DNA from: Sulfurospirillum sp. UCH001 | GTDB taxonomy: Bacteria > Campylobacterota > Campylobacteria > Campylobacterales > Sulfurospirillaceae | NCBI RefSeq assembly: GCF_001548035.1 | Contig: NZ_AP014723.1 | Coordinates: forward strand, 2,542,001-2,606,000 | Direction of reading: 5' to 3' | DNA: 64,000 nt | In this document: piece by piece, positions 52,730 through 60,641 of the stretch | How the letters are laid out: each line of letters opens with the position of its first letter | Position numbering within the stretch: position 1 is the first letter of the stretch | Translations under genes and position numbers: made by a program | The notes under the pieces: model-generated | Seen by the model: the letters and a program-made list of their open reading frames with translations, nothing else | Database searches by the model: none | Told to the model about the DNA's origin: nothing

Positions 52730-53698
52730 TTAGCGTTTACTCCATAATTTTTCATTGAGTTTAAATTCAGTGACAATGCTTGTAATCATCACTAAAAGTT
52801 CAAAATAGTCTTTGATATAATCAAATTCCAATAATGAACGTGATAATATCGGCTCAAATAGCGGTTTATTGTAATGAAGCGCTAAAAAAAGTTGAGAATC
52901 GATAAACGAAAGATACAATGGCTTGTCAATTTTTTTGCGAAACTGAACAATATGCTCCATTAAAGTGTGAGATAAAATGTAGCGACTTTCGATTTGGTCA
53001 CTGCCATAGACTACAAAAAATTTCTCAAATTCCATATGATCAAGTTTAATAAGCTCACCTCTTTGGATATTCATTCCTTGTATCCATGAACCTAAAACAC
53101 CCAAATTTCGTTCCGCAATATCAGGGAGTACCACAACTTTTGAATGGAAATTTTTGTTAAAGTCCGCTCTAAAAAAAAGCCCTTTGAAAATATCACTCCA
53201 CTCTTCTTGCCCATTTTTAGTACGTATTTTTTTTTCGACATGCAAATCACAAAATCGTACATCAACACCTTCTATCTTTCCATAAATAAGATCGTTACCG
53301 GAAAAGCGATCATACGACTCTAAAAAAAGCTCACTTTGTTGATATTCATGTTCACTCATGGAATTGTTCTTATCATACAACAAAGAAGGATCTAAAAAAT
53401 GGATAATTTTCTCAATAACCTGATCTTTAAACAACATGCCATAGCCTGCACTTTCATGCCTGTAAACAAACATAAAAGCTAAAAAAGCCAACATTGCAGA
53501 GATAAGGGCTGCATGTAACGGTTTAAAAAATGCGTTTTGATTTAAAAAAAGAAAAAGGAGTACTGCAATACCACACAAAATCAATGCAGCTTTTTTAAGT
53601 GTAAAAAGTGTGCGTAAACGCTTCTCTTCTAAAACTTTCAAAGAAGGATACATCGAATCATAATAGTAATCCATCAATGAAGCAAGATTTGTCTTCAA
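52730..53698 (-). CDS. DUF3137 membrane protein
   Basis: A 322-residue protein with two TM helices (about 34-52 and 60-78). The soluble part has the DUF3137 pattern: a KIEGVDVRFCDLHVEKK strand pair near 142-158 (in parts), FKGLFFRADFNK near 172, and YLSFIDSQLFLALHY near 260. Function unknown. It regularly sits beside lemA, as here (7 bases). Together they may form a membrane-associated LemA complex. Confidence 0.8.
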   Translation of the reverse strand: MKTNLASLMDYYYDSMYPSLKVLEEKRLRTLFTLKKAALILCGIAVLLFLFLNQNAFFKPLHAALISAMLAFLAFMFVYRHESAGYGMLFKDQVIEKIIHFLDPSLLYDKNNSMSEHEYQQSELFLESYDRFSGNDLIYGKIEGVDVRFCDLHVEKKIRTKNGQEEWSDIFKGLFFRADFNKNFHSKVVVLPDIAERNLGVLGSWIQGMNIQRGELIKLDHMEFEKFFVVYGSDQIESRYILSHTLMEHIVQFRKKIDKPLYLSFIDSQLFLALHYNKPLFEPILSRSLLEFDYIKDYFELLVMITSIVTEFKLNEKLWSKR

Positions 53699-53705
53699 GA
53701 CTTAC

Positions 53706-54263
53706 CTAGTTTTTAAAAAGATTTTTTACATCAACGTTTGCGCGTTCACTAGAGGGAACACTAAAAACTTCTTTACGTTCCAGTTTCATAAGATTTGCCA
53801 TAAAATTGGTTGGAAACATCTCTATCGCATTGTTATAATCCGTCACACTTTGATTATAAGCTCTGCGTGCGGCTGATATTTGCTCTTCAAGCTCATTTAG
53901 TGTACCTTGAAGATGTAAAAAATTTTCATTGGCTTTTAGTGTAGGATAATTTTCAACCGCTACCATAAGATTTCCAAGCATGGAAGAGAGCTGTTTTTCT
54001 AACGCTATTTTGGCACTATCATCTAATGTGTCACGCTGCCCTTTTGTACGAAGTTCTGTAATTTTTTCAAGGGTAATACGTTCATGCACCATGTATTCTT
54101 TTACACTTGCTACAAGATTAGGAAGAAGATCGTACCGTTTTTTGAGGATGGCATCAAGTCCCGCAAAGATATTTTCGACTTGATTTTTTTTGGAGATAAG
54201 CGTGTTATACATAAACACGATACTAAGAAGAATGAGACCTGCAACAATCAAAAACGTTTCCAT
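53706..54263 (-). CDS. lemA: LemA-family protein
   Basis: A 185-residue protein with an N-terminal membrane helix (about 3-21), then long helices: YNTLISKKNQVENIFAGLDAILKKRYDLLPNLV (in parts near 22-55), NPTLKANENF-like YPTLKANENFLHLQ near 100 and the conserved IEMFPTNFMANL near 145. LemA proteins are membrane-anchored helical bundles of unknown function. I chose the ATG at 54263 (M-E-T-F-L), with AAAGGAG 5 bases before it, not the open frame from 54311. Confidence 0.9.
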   Translation of the reverse strand: METFLIVAGLILLSIVFMYNTLISKKNQVENIFAGLDAILKKRYDLLPNLVASVKEYMVHERITLEKITELRTKGQRDTLDDSAKIALEKQLSSMLGNLMVAVENYPTLKANENFLHLQGTLNELEEQISAARRAYNQSVTDYNNAIEMFPTNFMANLMKLERKEVFSVPSSERANVDVKNLFKN

Positions 54264-54297
54264 CGTAACTCCTTTGTATTGCTCAGATGTATTATAC

Positions 54298-54326
54298 GAT
54301 TTTGCCATCACTTTGATGGCAAAATC
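54298..54326 (-). terminator. Hairpin between typA and lemA
   Basis: A perfect 13-bp stem (54298-54310 with 54314-54326) and a three-base loop, 19 bases after the typA stop. Downstream on the minus strand there is only ATCGTATAAT, which lacks a T-run but offers a possible -10 box (TATAAT, near 54292-54297) for lemA. Confidence 0.65.
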
Positions 54327-54345
54327 TTTTACATGAAACTATTAC

Positions 54346-56145
54346 TTAACGACTCATACGTTTACGTACAGTTGGATCAAGGTATTTTTTACGAATACGA
54401 ATGTTAATTGGTGTAACTTCAACTAACTCATCGTTTTCAATCCACTCAAGTGCAAGTTCTAAGTTCATTTTGCGTGGTGGAATAATTTTGATCGCTTCAT
54501 CAGCACCACTACTTCTAACGTTACTTTGTGGCTTACCTTTGATCGGGTTAACATCAAGATCATTTGGACGTGAATGCTCACCAATGATCATACCAGAGTA
54601 GACTTTCATTTGTGCATCTACGAAAAGAACGCCACGCTCTTGTAAGCTGAAAAGTGAATAACCCATCGCTGTTCCTGTTTCCATAGAAACAAGTGCGCCG
54701 TTTTTACGGTGTTCAACTTCGCCACTGAGTGGGCGAAATTCTAAGAATGAGTGGTTCATAACACCCTCACCTTTAGTATCTGTCAAAAACTGACCACGGA
54801 AACCAATAAGTCCACGTGCAGGAATTTCAAACTCAATACGTGTTTGACCATCACCTGTTGGGTTCATCGCTTTCATTTCCGCTTTTTTACGACCTAATTT
54901 TTCAATAACTGCACCTGTAAATTCATCTGGTACATCAATAACTAAGTGTTCGAATGGTTCCATTTTAATACCGTTTTCTTCTCTAACGATAACCTCTGGA
55001 CGACCAAGAGAGAATTCAAAACCTTCACGTCTCATGTTCTCAGCCAAAATCGTAATTTGAAGCTCACCACGACCTGAAACTTTGAATTTACCCTCTCCTG
55101 CACTCTCGTATTTCATCGCGATGTTTGTTTTCATCTCAGATTCTAAACGCTCAGCAATTTTGTTTGAAGTAACATACTTACCATCAAGTCCAGCAAAAGG
55201 AGAATCGTTAACCGCAAAAACAACAGAAAGGGTTGGTTCTTCAATGTGCAATGGGTCAAGTGGCATTGGGTTACTTGGATCAACAAGGCTATCACCCACG
55301 TCAAGTGTCTCAAAACCTGCAACGGCAACGATGTCACCACTTTCAGCTTCGTTGATATCAATTCTATCCAAACCGTGAAAACCAATCAGTTTTGAAACAC
55401 GTCCACGAACCTGTTCACCATCGGCTTTTGCAAGTAAAACGGTCTCATTTTTCTTAATGGTTCCATTAAAAATACGAGCAATACCAATTTTACCAACGTA
55501 GTTATCATAATCAAGGGTAAATACTTGAAGTTGAAGTGGATTATCAACGCTACCTGATGGTGCAGGAACGTGCTTGATGATGGTTTCAAACAATGGTTCA
55601 AGGTTTTTATTTTCATCGCTCATATTGTATTTTGCATAACCATCACGTGCTGCAGCATAAACGATTGGAAATTCAAGTTGATCTTCATTTGCACCAAGGG
55701 CTACTAAAAGGTCAAATACTTCATCCACAACACGATCAGGATCTGCCGCTGGTTTGTCGATCTTATTAACAACAACGATTGGGCAAAGACCTAAACTTAG
55801 GGCTTTTTTAACAACGAATTTTGTTTGAGGCATAACACCTTCTTGTGCATCAACAAGAAGTAAAACGCCGTCAACCATTTTTAAAACACGCTCAACCTCA
55901 CCACCAAAGTCGGCGTGGCCTGGAGTATCGATAATGTTAATTTTTGTATCTTTATAGCGAATAGCTGTATTTTTTGAAAGAATGGTAATACCACGCTCTT
56001 TTTCAAGATCGTTGCTGTCCATTGCTCTTTCTTCAACTTTTTGGTGTGCTGTAAAGGTTCCTGATTGTTTCAACAACTCATCAACTAATGTTGTTTTCCC
56101 GTGATCAACGTGTGCAATCACGGCAATATTTCTAAAGTCTTGCAA
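54346..56145 (-). CDS. typA: GTP-binding protein TypA/BipA
   Basis: A 599-residue translational GTPase. G1 is [10 protein letters not shown] near 11-19, G2 RGITILSK near 51, G3 DTPGHADFG near 75, G4 NKID near 129. EF-G-like domains III and V and the BipA C-terminal domain follow ([15 protein letters not shown] stretch near 540 and RKKYLDP near 585). It binds the ribosome and acts in assembly and stress growth. The start is TTG with GGAG six bases before it; no ATG is better placed. Its -10 box lies at 56226. Confidence 0.96.
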   Translation of the reverse strand: MQDFRNIAVIAHVDHGKTTLVDELLKQSGTFTAHQKVEERAMDSNDLEKERGITILSKNTAIRYKDTKINIIDTPGHADFGGEVERVLKMVDGVLLLVDAQEGVMPQTKFVVKKALSLGLCPIVVVNKIDKPAADPDRVVDEVFDLLVALGANEDQLEFPIVYAAARDGYAKYNMSDENKNLEPLFETIIKHVPAPSGSVDNPLQLQVFTLDYDNYVGKIGIARIFNGTIKKNETVLLAKADGEQVRGRVSKLIGFHGLDRIDINEAESGDIVAVAGFETLDVGDSLVDPSNPMPLDPLHIEEPTLSVVFAVNDSPFAGLDGKYVTSNKIAERLESEMKTNIAMKYESAGEGKFKVSGRGELQITILAENMRREGFEFSLGRPEVIVREENGIKMEPFEHLVIDVPDEFTGAVIEKLGRKKAEMKAMNPTGDGQTRIEFEIPARGLIGFRGQFLTDTKGEGVMNHSFLEFRPLSGEVEHRKNGALVSMETGTAMGYSLFSLQERGVLFVDAQMKVYSGMIIGEHSRPNDLDVNPIKGKPQSNVRSSGADEAIKIIPPRKMNLELALEWIENDELVEVTPINIRIRKKYLDPTVRKRMSR

Positions 56146-56225
56146 AAAATTCTCCTCGTGAACTTAACTTTTACATCTCAGATAAAACGTACGGATTGGT
56201 AGTTTGATAGAAGTAAATATGCTTT

Positions 56226-56231
56226 ATTATA
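56226..56231 (-). promoter_or_regulatory. -10 box TATAAT for typA
   Basis: GTATAATA on the minus strand, 81 bases upstream of the TTG start of typA. No -35 is clear. Confidence 0.5.
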
Positions 56232-56296
56232 CCACATTCTTACTAAAATTAAAATATCCTTATATGGACAACAATCATTCTAACAATTTTTTAAAA

Positions 56297-56312
56297 TGGA
56301 ATGAGTATTGCT
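56297..56312 (+). promoter_or_regulatory. Sigma-54 promoter upstream of fliK
   Basis: TGG-N10-GC (TGGAATGAGTATTGCT): GG at 56298-56299 and GC at 56310-56311, with the exact ten-base spacing between the -24 and -12 elements. It lies 143 bases before fliK in an intergenic region with no other gene. Hook genes of Campylobacterota are typically RpoN-dependent. Confidence 0.75.
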
Positions 56313-56455
56313 TGTTAAGAGCGTGGAATTATCTCTAATGGTTAACACACTATGGGTAATTCTCTCGTAAAAAGACAAAATTCAGTGCCCTAGTGGCTAA
56401 CATTGTTTTGCAAGTTTGACTTGAAAAACAGTATAAAAAATAAAATAATAAGGCA

Positions 56456-58054
56456 ATGGCAATGCAAGATATTCTCTCTTTTGTTCAGGCTCCAGCCCCT
56501 GTAACTCTTGCGCCTTCTACAACTGAAACACCTAAAAGTGAGAGTGGTGACGGTTCATTTTCAGAAAGTTTTTTCTCAATGATTCTTGGACAATATACCA
56601 AAGAAAATGAACAAACAGAACTCAGTGAATTCACTCAAGAACTTCCTATAACTACAGTAGGAGAAGGTACACTAGACCTTGCAGCTCATGAACAAGAGGC
56701 TAAAAGTATTGATGAACATCTCTTGGATGATCTTTTAAGTGTGGTAAATGCCCTACAGCAAGATCCAAAAACAACAACATTTCCAACACTCAATGCTTCA
56801 CCTGCATTAGAAAAACTTCTTGTAAGTGAAACAACGCGTCAAGAATTTGCAAGCGTTAAAAGTGTCAGTGATTTGATGGATTTATCGCAAAAGTACAATC
56901 TAGGCTTGGAGAAGCTTTCAATCTCTCAAGAGAGTTTGGAGAGCCTTCAAACAAAGTTTCCAAAACTCACTCAAAATAACTTTTTTGATGACCTAAAAAC
57001 AGCACTTGATGCAACGCAAAATTTAGAAGATAATACGATCCCAAAAGCAGCAACGACAAATATTATGACTCTTTTGGATAAACAGCCTTCAAAGCCAGAA
57101 ACAACGCCTACAGCATCAATGCTCAGTACACTTATAAATACAACTCCTACTCAGAGTAAAACAGTAGAAGATACCAAAGTTGTAGCAAATACTCCTGTTG
57201 TTCAAGAACCACTGATAGTAAATGAAAAGCAACAAAATCCTTTAGCGCAAGCCTTGCAGATGCCTAAAGAAGAGAGTGTTCAAGCAACTATAACGCCTGT
57301 TGTTGAAACACCAACACCAAAAGCGACCACAACTAACCATGAAACAAAAAAGAATGCCGCGTCAGCTGTTTTAGCAGAAAGTATCCCTGAAGAAGAGCCT
57401 GTTCAAATGGCATCTACACGTGTTACTGAGGTTAAAAAAGAGTCTTTATCTACCTCTGAAGAAGATTCTGTAGATTTAACATTAAAAGTATCAAAACCTG
57501 AAAAAAAAGTTGAAGAATCTACACCAGAAGATACAACACAAACACAAAAAATTGTCAAAAATGAAGAAAATGAAGTAACACAAACCTCATCGGATGAATC
57601 ACAACCTATCACAGATGTTAAAAATGATATCAAAGTCAATAATAACAAAGACATACCTGTGAAAAACACTCCCGTAAAAGAGAGTTTAAACCAGTTTGCA
57701 AGTGATTTAAAAGAAAAAATTGAAGCGTATAAACCGCCTATTATGAAAGTCGAACTCTCTCTAAGCCCTAAAAGTTTAGGAGATGTTGACGTTACATTAT
57801 TGACACGAGGCAATAATTTACATGTAAATATCTCTTCTAACACAAGTACGATGTCGCTCTTTACACAAAATCAAAATGATGTCAAAAGTGCGCTTATCAA
57901 TATGGGCTTTACGAATTTAGAGATGAATTTTAGTGATCAAAACAACAAAGAACAAGCACAACAAAACAATCAAAAACAGAATAATGGTAACTTTGAAGAG
58001 TTTAACGAGGAAGAGACTGCTCTTTTAGAAATCATCATTCCTCAATATGTATAG
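56456..58054 (+). CDS. fliK: Flagellar hook-length control protein FliK
   Basis: A 532-residue, low-complexity protein. The N-terminal and middle parts are rich in Thr, Glu, Pro and Gln; the conserved C-terminal FliK domain is about 415-510: ELSLSPKSLGDVDVTL near 425 (in parts), then VNISSNTSTMSLF and LINMGFTNLEMNF. A Gln/Asn-rich stretch follows. FliK measures hook length and triggers the switch of export substrate. It is followed by flgD and flgE, as in other members of the group. The first ATG (56456) and the one at 56462 are both possible; the second has better spacing to AAGG. Confidence 0.9.
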   Translation: MAMQDILSFVQAPAPVTLAPSTTETPKSESGDGSFSESFFSMILGQYTKENEQTELSEFTQELPITTVGEGTLDLAAHEQEAKSIDEHLLDDLLSVVNALQQDPKTTTFPTLNASPALEKLLVSETTRQEFASVKSVSDLMDLSQKYNLGLEKLSISQESLESLQTKFPKLTQNNFFDDLKTALDATQNLEDNTIPKAATTNIMTLLDKQPSKPETTPTASMLSTLINTTPTQSKTVEDTKVVANTPVVQEPLIVNEKQQNPLAQALQMPKEESVQATITPVVETPTPKATTTNHETKKNAASAVLAESIPEEEPVQMASTRVTEVKKESLSTSEEDSVDLTLKVSKPEKKVEESTPEDTTQTQKIVKNEENEVTQTSSDESQPITDVKNDIKVNNNKDIPVKNTPVKESLNQFASDLKEKIEAYKPPIMKVELSLSPKSLGDVDVTLLTRGNNLHVNISSNTSTMSLFTQNQNDVKSALINMGFTNLEMNFSDQNNKEQAQQNNQKQNNGNFEEFNEEETALLEIIIPQYV

Positions 58055-58073
58055 AGTATAAAAAGGATACATT

Positions 58074-58772
58074 ATGGCAACAGTAAATACAAAAGGCTAT
58101 GAAAGCCTTCTTAATCCAGGCACAGCAAGTTCGACAACAACAAAAGAGGCAGCAAAAACAGGTTCTTCCGATACGCTAGGTAAAGATGACTTTTTAAAAC
58201 TTCTTCTTACAGAGCTTCAGCATCAAGATCCTACAAGTCCTATGGACTCAGACAAGATTTTAACACAAACCTCTCAGCTTGCAACGCTAGAGTCTGCAAC
58301 CAAAACGAATACTGCGTTGGAGAATTTATCAACGCAACTCAAAGAGAGTGTAAGCTCTAATGCAACAAACTTAATCGGTAAAATGGGAAGCTTGGGTTAT
58401 AACGCGATAACACTCTCAAACAGTAAGTCAACCTATGAAGTCTATTTCCCAACAGAAATCAAAGATGGAACACTTACAATCAAAGATGCCAATAAAAATG
58501 TTATCAAAACCGTTGATCTTGGTGATGTTGCCGCTGGTAAAAGCGGTGTTTTATCTTTTGATTGGGATGGTTCCGACAATGATGGTAATCTTGTAAAAGA
58601 TGGTTACTACAGTGTTACTGCGGACTATGTCGATAAAACCGGTGCTTCTAAAACAACACAATTTGGTGTTTATCCTGTTGAATCCATTCGTTATGACAAT
58701 GGAAGTTCTTATGTCAAACTTGGTTCTAACTATTATCCAATTAGTGATGTTGTTGAGTATTACCAACCATAA
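58074..58772 (+). CDS. flgD: Flagellar hook capping protein FlgD
   Basis: A 232-residue protein. The conserved N-terminal segment is LGKDDFLKLLLTELQHQDPTSPMDS near 35-59 (in parts: KDDFLKLLLTEL and QHQDP). FlgD Tudor and Ig-like domains follow, with FDWDGSDNDGNLVKDGYY near 163 (in parts). It caps the growing hook to assemble FlgE outside the cell. AAAGGA precedes the ATG. It lies between fliK and flgE. Confidence 0.94.
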   Translation: MATVNTKGYESLLNPGTASSTTTKEAAKTGSSDTLGKDDFLKLLLTELQHQDPTSPMDSDKILTQTSQLATLESATKTNTALENLSTQLKESVSSNATNLIGKMGSLGYNAITLSNSKSTYEVYFPTEIKDGTLTIKDANKNVIKTVDLGDVAAGKSGVLSFDWDGSDNDGNLVKDGYYSVTADYVDKTGASKTTQFGVYPVESIRYDNGSSYVKLGSNYYPISDVVEYYQP

Positions 58773-58783
58773 AGGAAACTCCA

Positions 58784-60553
58784 ATGAATAGCTCTTTTTA
58801 CAACGGTGTTTCAGGTATTAAAACACAACAGTTTGCAATGGATGTTCAAGCCAACAATATTGCAAATGCCAATACCAATGGTTATAAATACAGTAGTCCT
58901 GAAATTTCATCTCTCTTTTCAACAGCATTAACCGGTGCTTATGCTTCGTACTCAAATGACAAAGGTCTTGGAGCACAAAGTCAAACAACCGCTCTCAATC
59001 TTGGACAAGGTATTCTTGAAAATACAGATAGCCCTTTTGACCTTGCTATTCAAGGTGATGGTTGGTTTGGGATTAAAGGACAAAATACTGCTAAGACATA
59101 TTACACACGTGCGGGTTCTTTTTCACTTGATGGACAAGGCTCTTTAGTGAATGCTGATGGCTACTACCTCATGGCAACATCTGGCAACAATATGACACCG
59201 ACAACACTTGATGATGCAACGCTTGCTAAATTTGGAACGTATTATAAATCCACATCAACTACTCCTGTAACGCCTTATGCCATTACACCTATGGATGACG
59301 TCCCTTTAGGAAGTGTTGGGGGCCAAACAAAAATCACATTGCCCGATATTCTTTACTATCCACCAGTAGCAACATCTAAAGTTTCCTACGGTGCTAATCT
59401 TGATCCAAAAGTTGTCACGGATGCCGTTGTAGTTCCTCTAAATGCAGCTGATTATACTGCTACTGTCACACCAACTGCTTCAGGAAAAGCCAGTTTAAGT
59501 GGAACCATTAACAATACGACAGCGCTTCAAAACCCTAAAGAAGGCGATGCTGTTACGATCACATTTACTGATGTCAATGGAAAAACACAAAAAATATCTA
59601 CAAAACTTGATGCCTCACTCAATTGGAGTATTTCTAATGCTGATGTCGGTACTCTCGATACTACATCAGACTTAACAGCAAGTGTTTTGGTTACATCGAC
59701 ACAAGAAGTTGCCAATACAGAACATTTTACAACAGGAATCATCGCACCTGATGGTACGAAAGATATTATTGATATGACCTTTACAAAGCAAGTTCCACAG
59801 GGTTCTTCAGGAAGTACGTGGGATGCTAGTATCAAAATACTGAGTTACTTAGAAGATTATGTTGTTGAAAACTATGACTCTACAAAAACTTACGATACTT
59901 CCATATACAATGTAGATACGGTAAAAGGAACAGTGACAAAGATTTATGATCCTACCCTCTATTATGTCGATACCACAACCAAAAAAGTCTATGATATTGT
60001 AGATACTCAAACAGGTGTGCTCACATTTGGTGGGGCAGGACAGCTTTTATCCAACTCTGTTCCAGCACTCAATAATGGTGGTACATCACTAGAACTTAAT
60101 CTTGGTACTGTTGGTAAATACGATGGACTCATTTCAAGCACTACTATCAAAAAAGCCAATGTTGTAACTGCAAATGGTTCTATGGAAGGCTTTTTAACGG
60201 GCTATGCCATGGATGGAAATGGTAACATTGTTGCAGAATTTAGCAATGGCAAAAGCTCAGCTATTGCAAAAGTTGCCGTTTATCATTTTCAAAATGATCA
60301 AGGTCTTTTACAAGACTCTGCGACACTCTTTGAAGCATCTGCTAACAGTGGAAAACCCATTTTTTATACTGATAAAAATGGCGAAAGTTTTCTAGGTTCT
60401 ACTATTTTTAGTAACAAATTAGAAGGTAGTAACATTAATATGGCAACGGCATTAACAGAGCTTATTATTGTCCAAAAAGCATTCGATGCAAGCTCAAAGA
60501 GTATTACTACAAGTGATGAACTCCTTCAAAATGCAATTAACATGAAAAAATAA
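58784..60553 (+). CDS. Flagellar hook-basal body protein, FlgE paralogue 1
   Basis: A 589-residue rod/hook protein. N-terminal NGVSGIKTQQFAMDVQANNIANANTNGYK (in parts near 6-34), a core with ADGYYLMA near 125, and the C-terminal helix KAFDASSKSITTSDELLQNAI near 565-585 (in parts). It matches the position of the shorter FlgE of Campylobacter jejuni (Cj0043), which follows fliK and flgD. The C-terminal part SNINMATALTELIIVQKAFD is typical for hook proteins. Whether it makes the hook itself or a related part cannot be told; the next gene encodes a larger FlgE. Confidence 0.85.
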   Translation: MNSSFYNGVSGIKTQQFAMDVQANNIANANTNGYKYSSPEISSLFSTALTGAYASYSNDKGLGAQSQTTALNLGQGILENTDSPFDLAIQGDGWFGIKGQNTAKTYYTRAGSFSLDGQGSLVNADGYYLMATSGNNMTPTTLDDATLAKFGTYYKSTSTTPVTPYAITPMDDVPLGSVGGQTKITLPDILYYPPVATSKVSYGANLDPKVVTDAVVVPLNAADYTATVTPTASGKASLSGTINNTTALQNPKEGDAVTITFTDVNGKTQKISTKLDASLNWSISNADVGTLDTTSDLTASVLVTSTQEVANTEHFTTGIIAPDGTKDIIDMTFTKQVPQGSSGSTWDASIKILSYLEDYVVENYDSTKTYDTSIYNVDTVKGTVTKIYDPTLYYVDTTTKKVYDIVDTQTGVLTFGGAGQLLSNSVPALNNGGTSLELNLGTVGKYDGLISSTTIKKANVVTANGSMEGFLTGYAMDGNGNIVAEFSNGKSSAIAKVAVYHFQNDQGLLQDSATLFEASANSGKPIFYTDKNGESFLGSTIFSNKLEGSNINMATALTELIIVQKAFDASSKSITTSDELLQNAINMKK

Positions 60554-60571
60554 AAGTAAACAACATTTTCA

Positions 60572-60587
60572 TGGAATAAAAATTGCT
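60572..60587 (+). promoter_or_regulatory. Sigma-54 promoter upstream of the large flgE
   Basis: TGG-N10-GC (TGGAATAAAAATTGCT): GG at 60573-60574 and GC at 60585-60586 with exact spacing. It is 55 bases before the ATG of the large flgE, so this gene can be transcribed apart from fliK-flgD. Confidence 0.8.
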
Positions 60588-60641
60588 TTCACTTAGTACG
60601 AAATTTATAAAAACAAAAAGTAACTTTAAAAAGGATACGCT

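Noticed and set aside
54264-54311. A longer start for LemA
   Set aside because: The AAAGGAG site lies within this stretch and points to the ATG at 54263, where the membrane helix begins.
56380-56450. A second sigma-54-like element just before fliK (TGGCTAACATTGTTTTGCA)
   Set aside because: There are 13 bases and not 10 between GG and GC, so it does not fit the spacing.
57403-57843. A 146-codon minus-strand open frame inside fliK
   Set aside because: A shadow of low-complexity coding; it consists mostly of Ser, Thr, Val and Phe.
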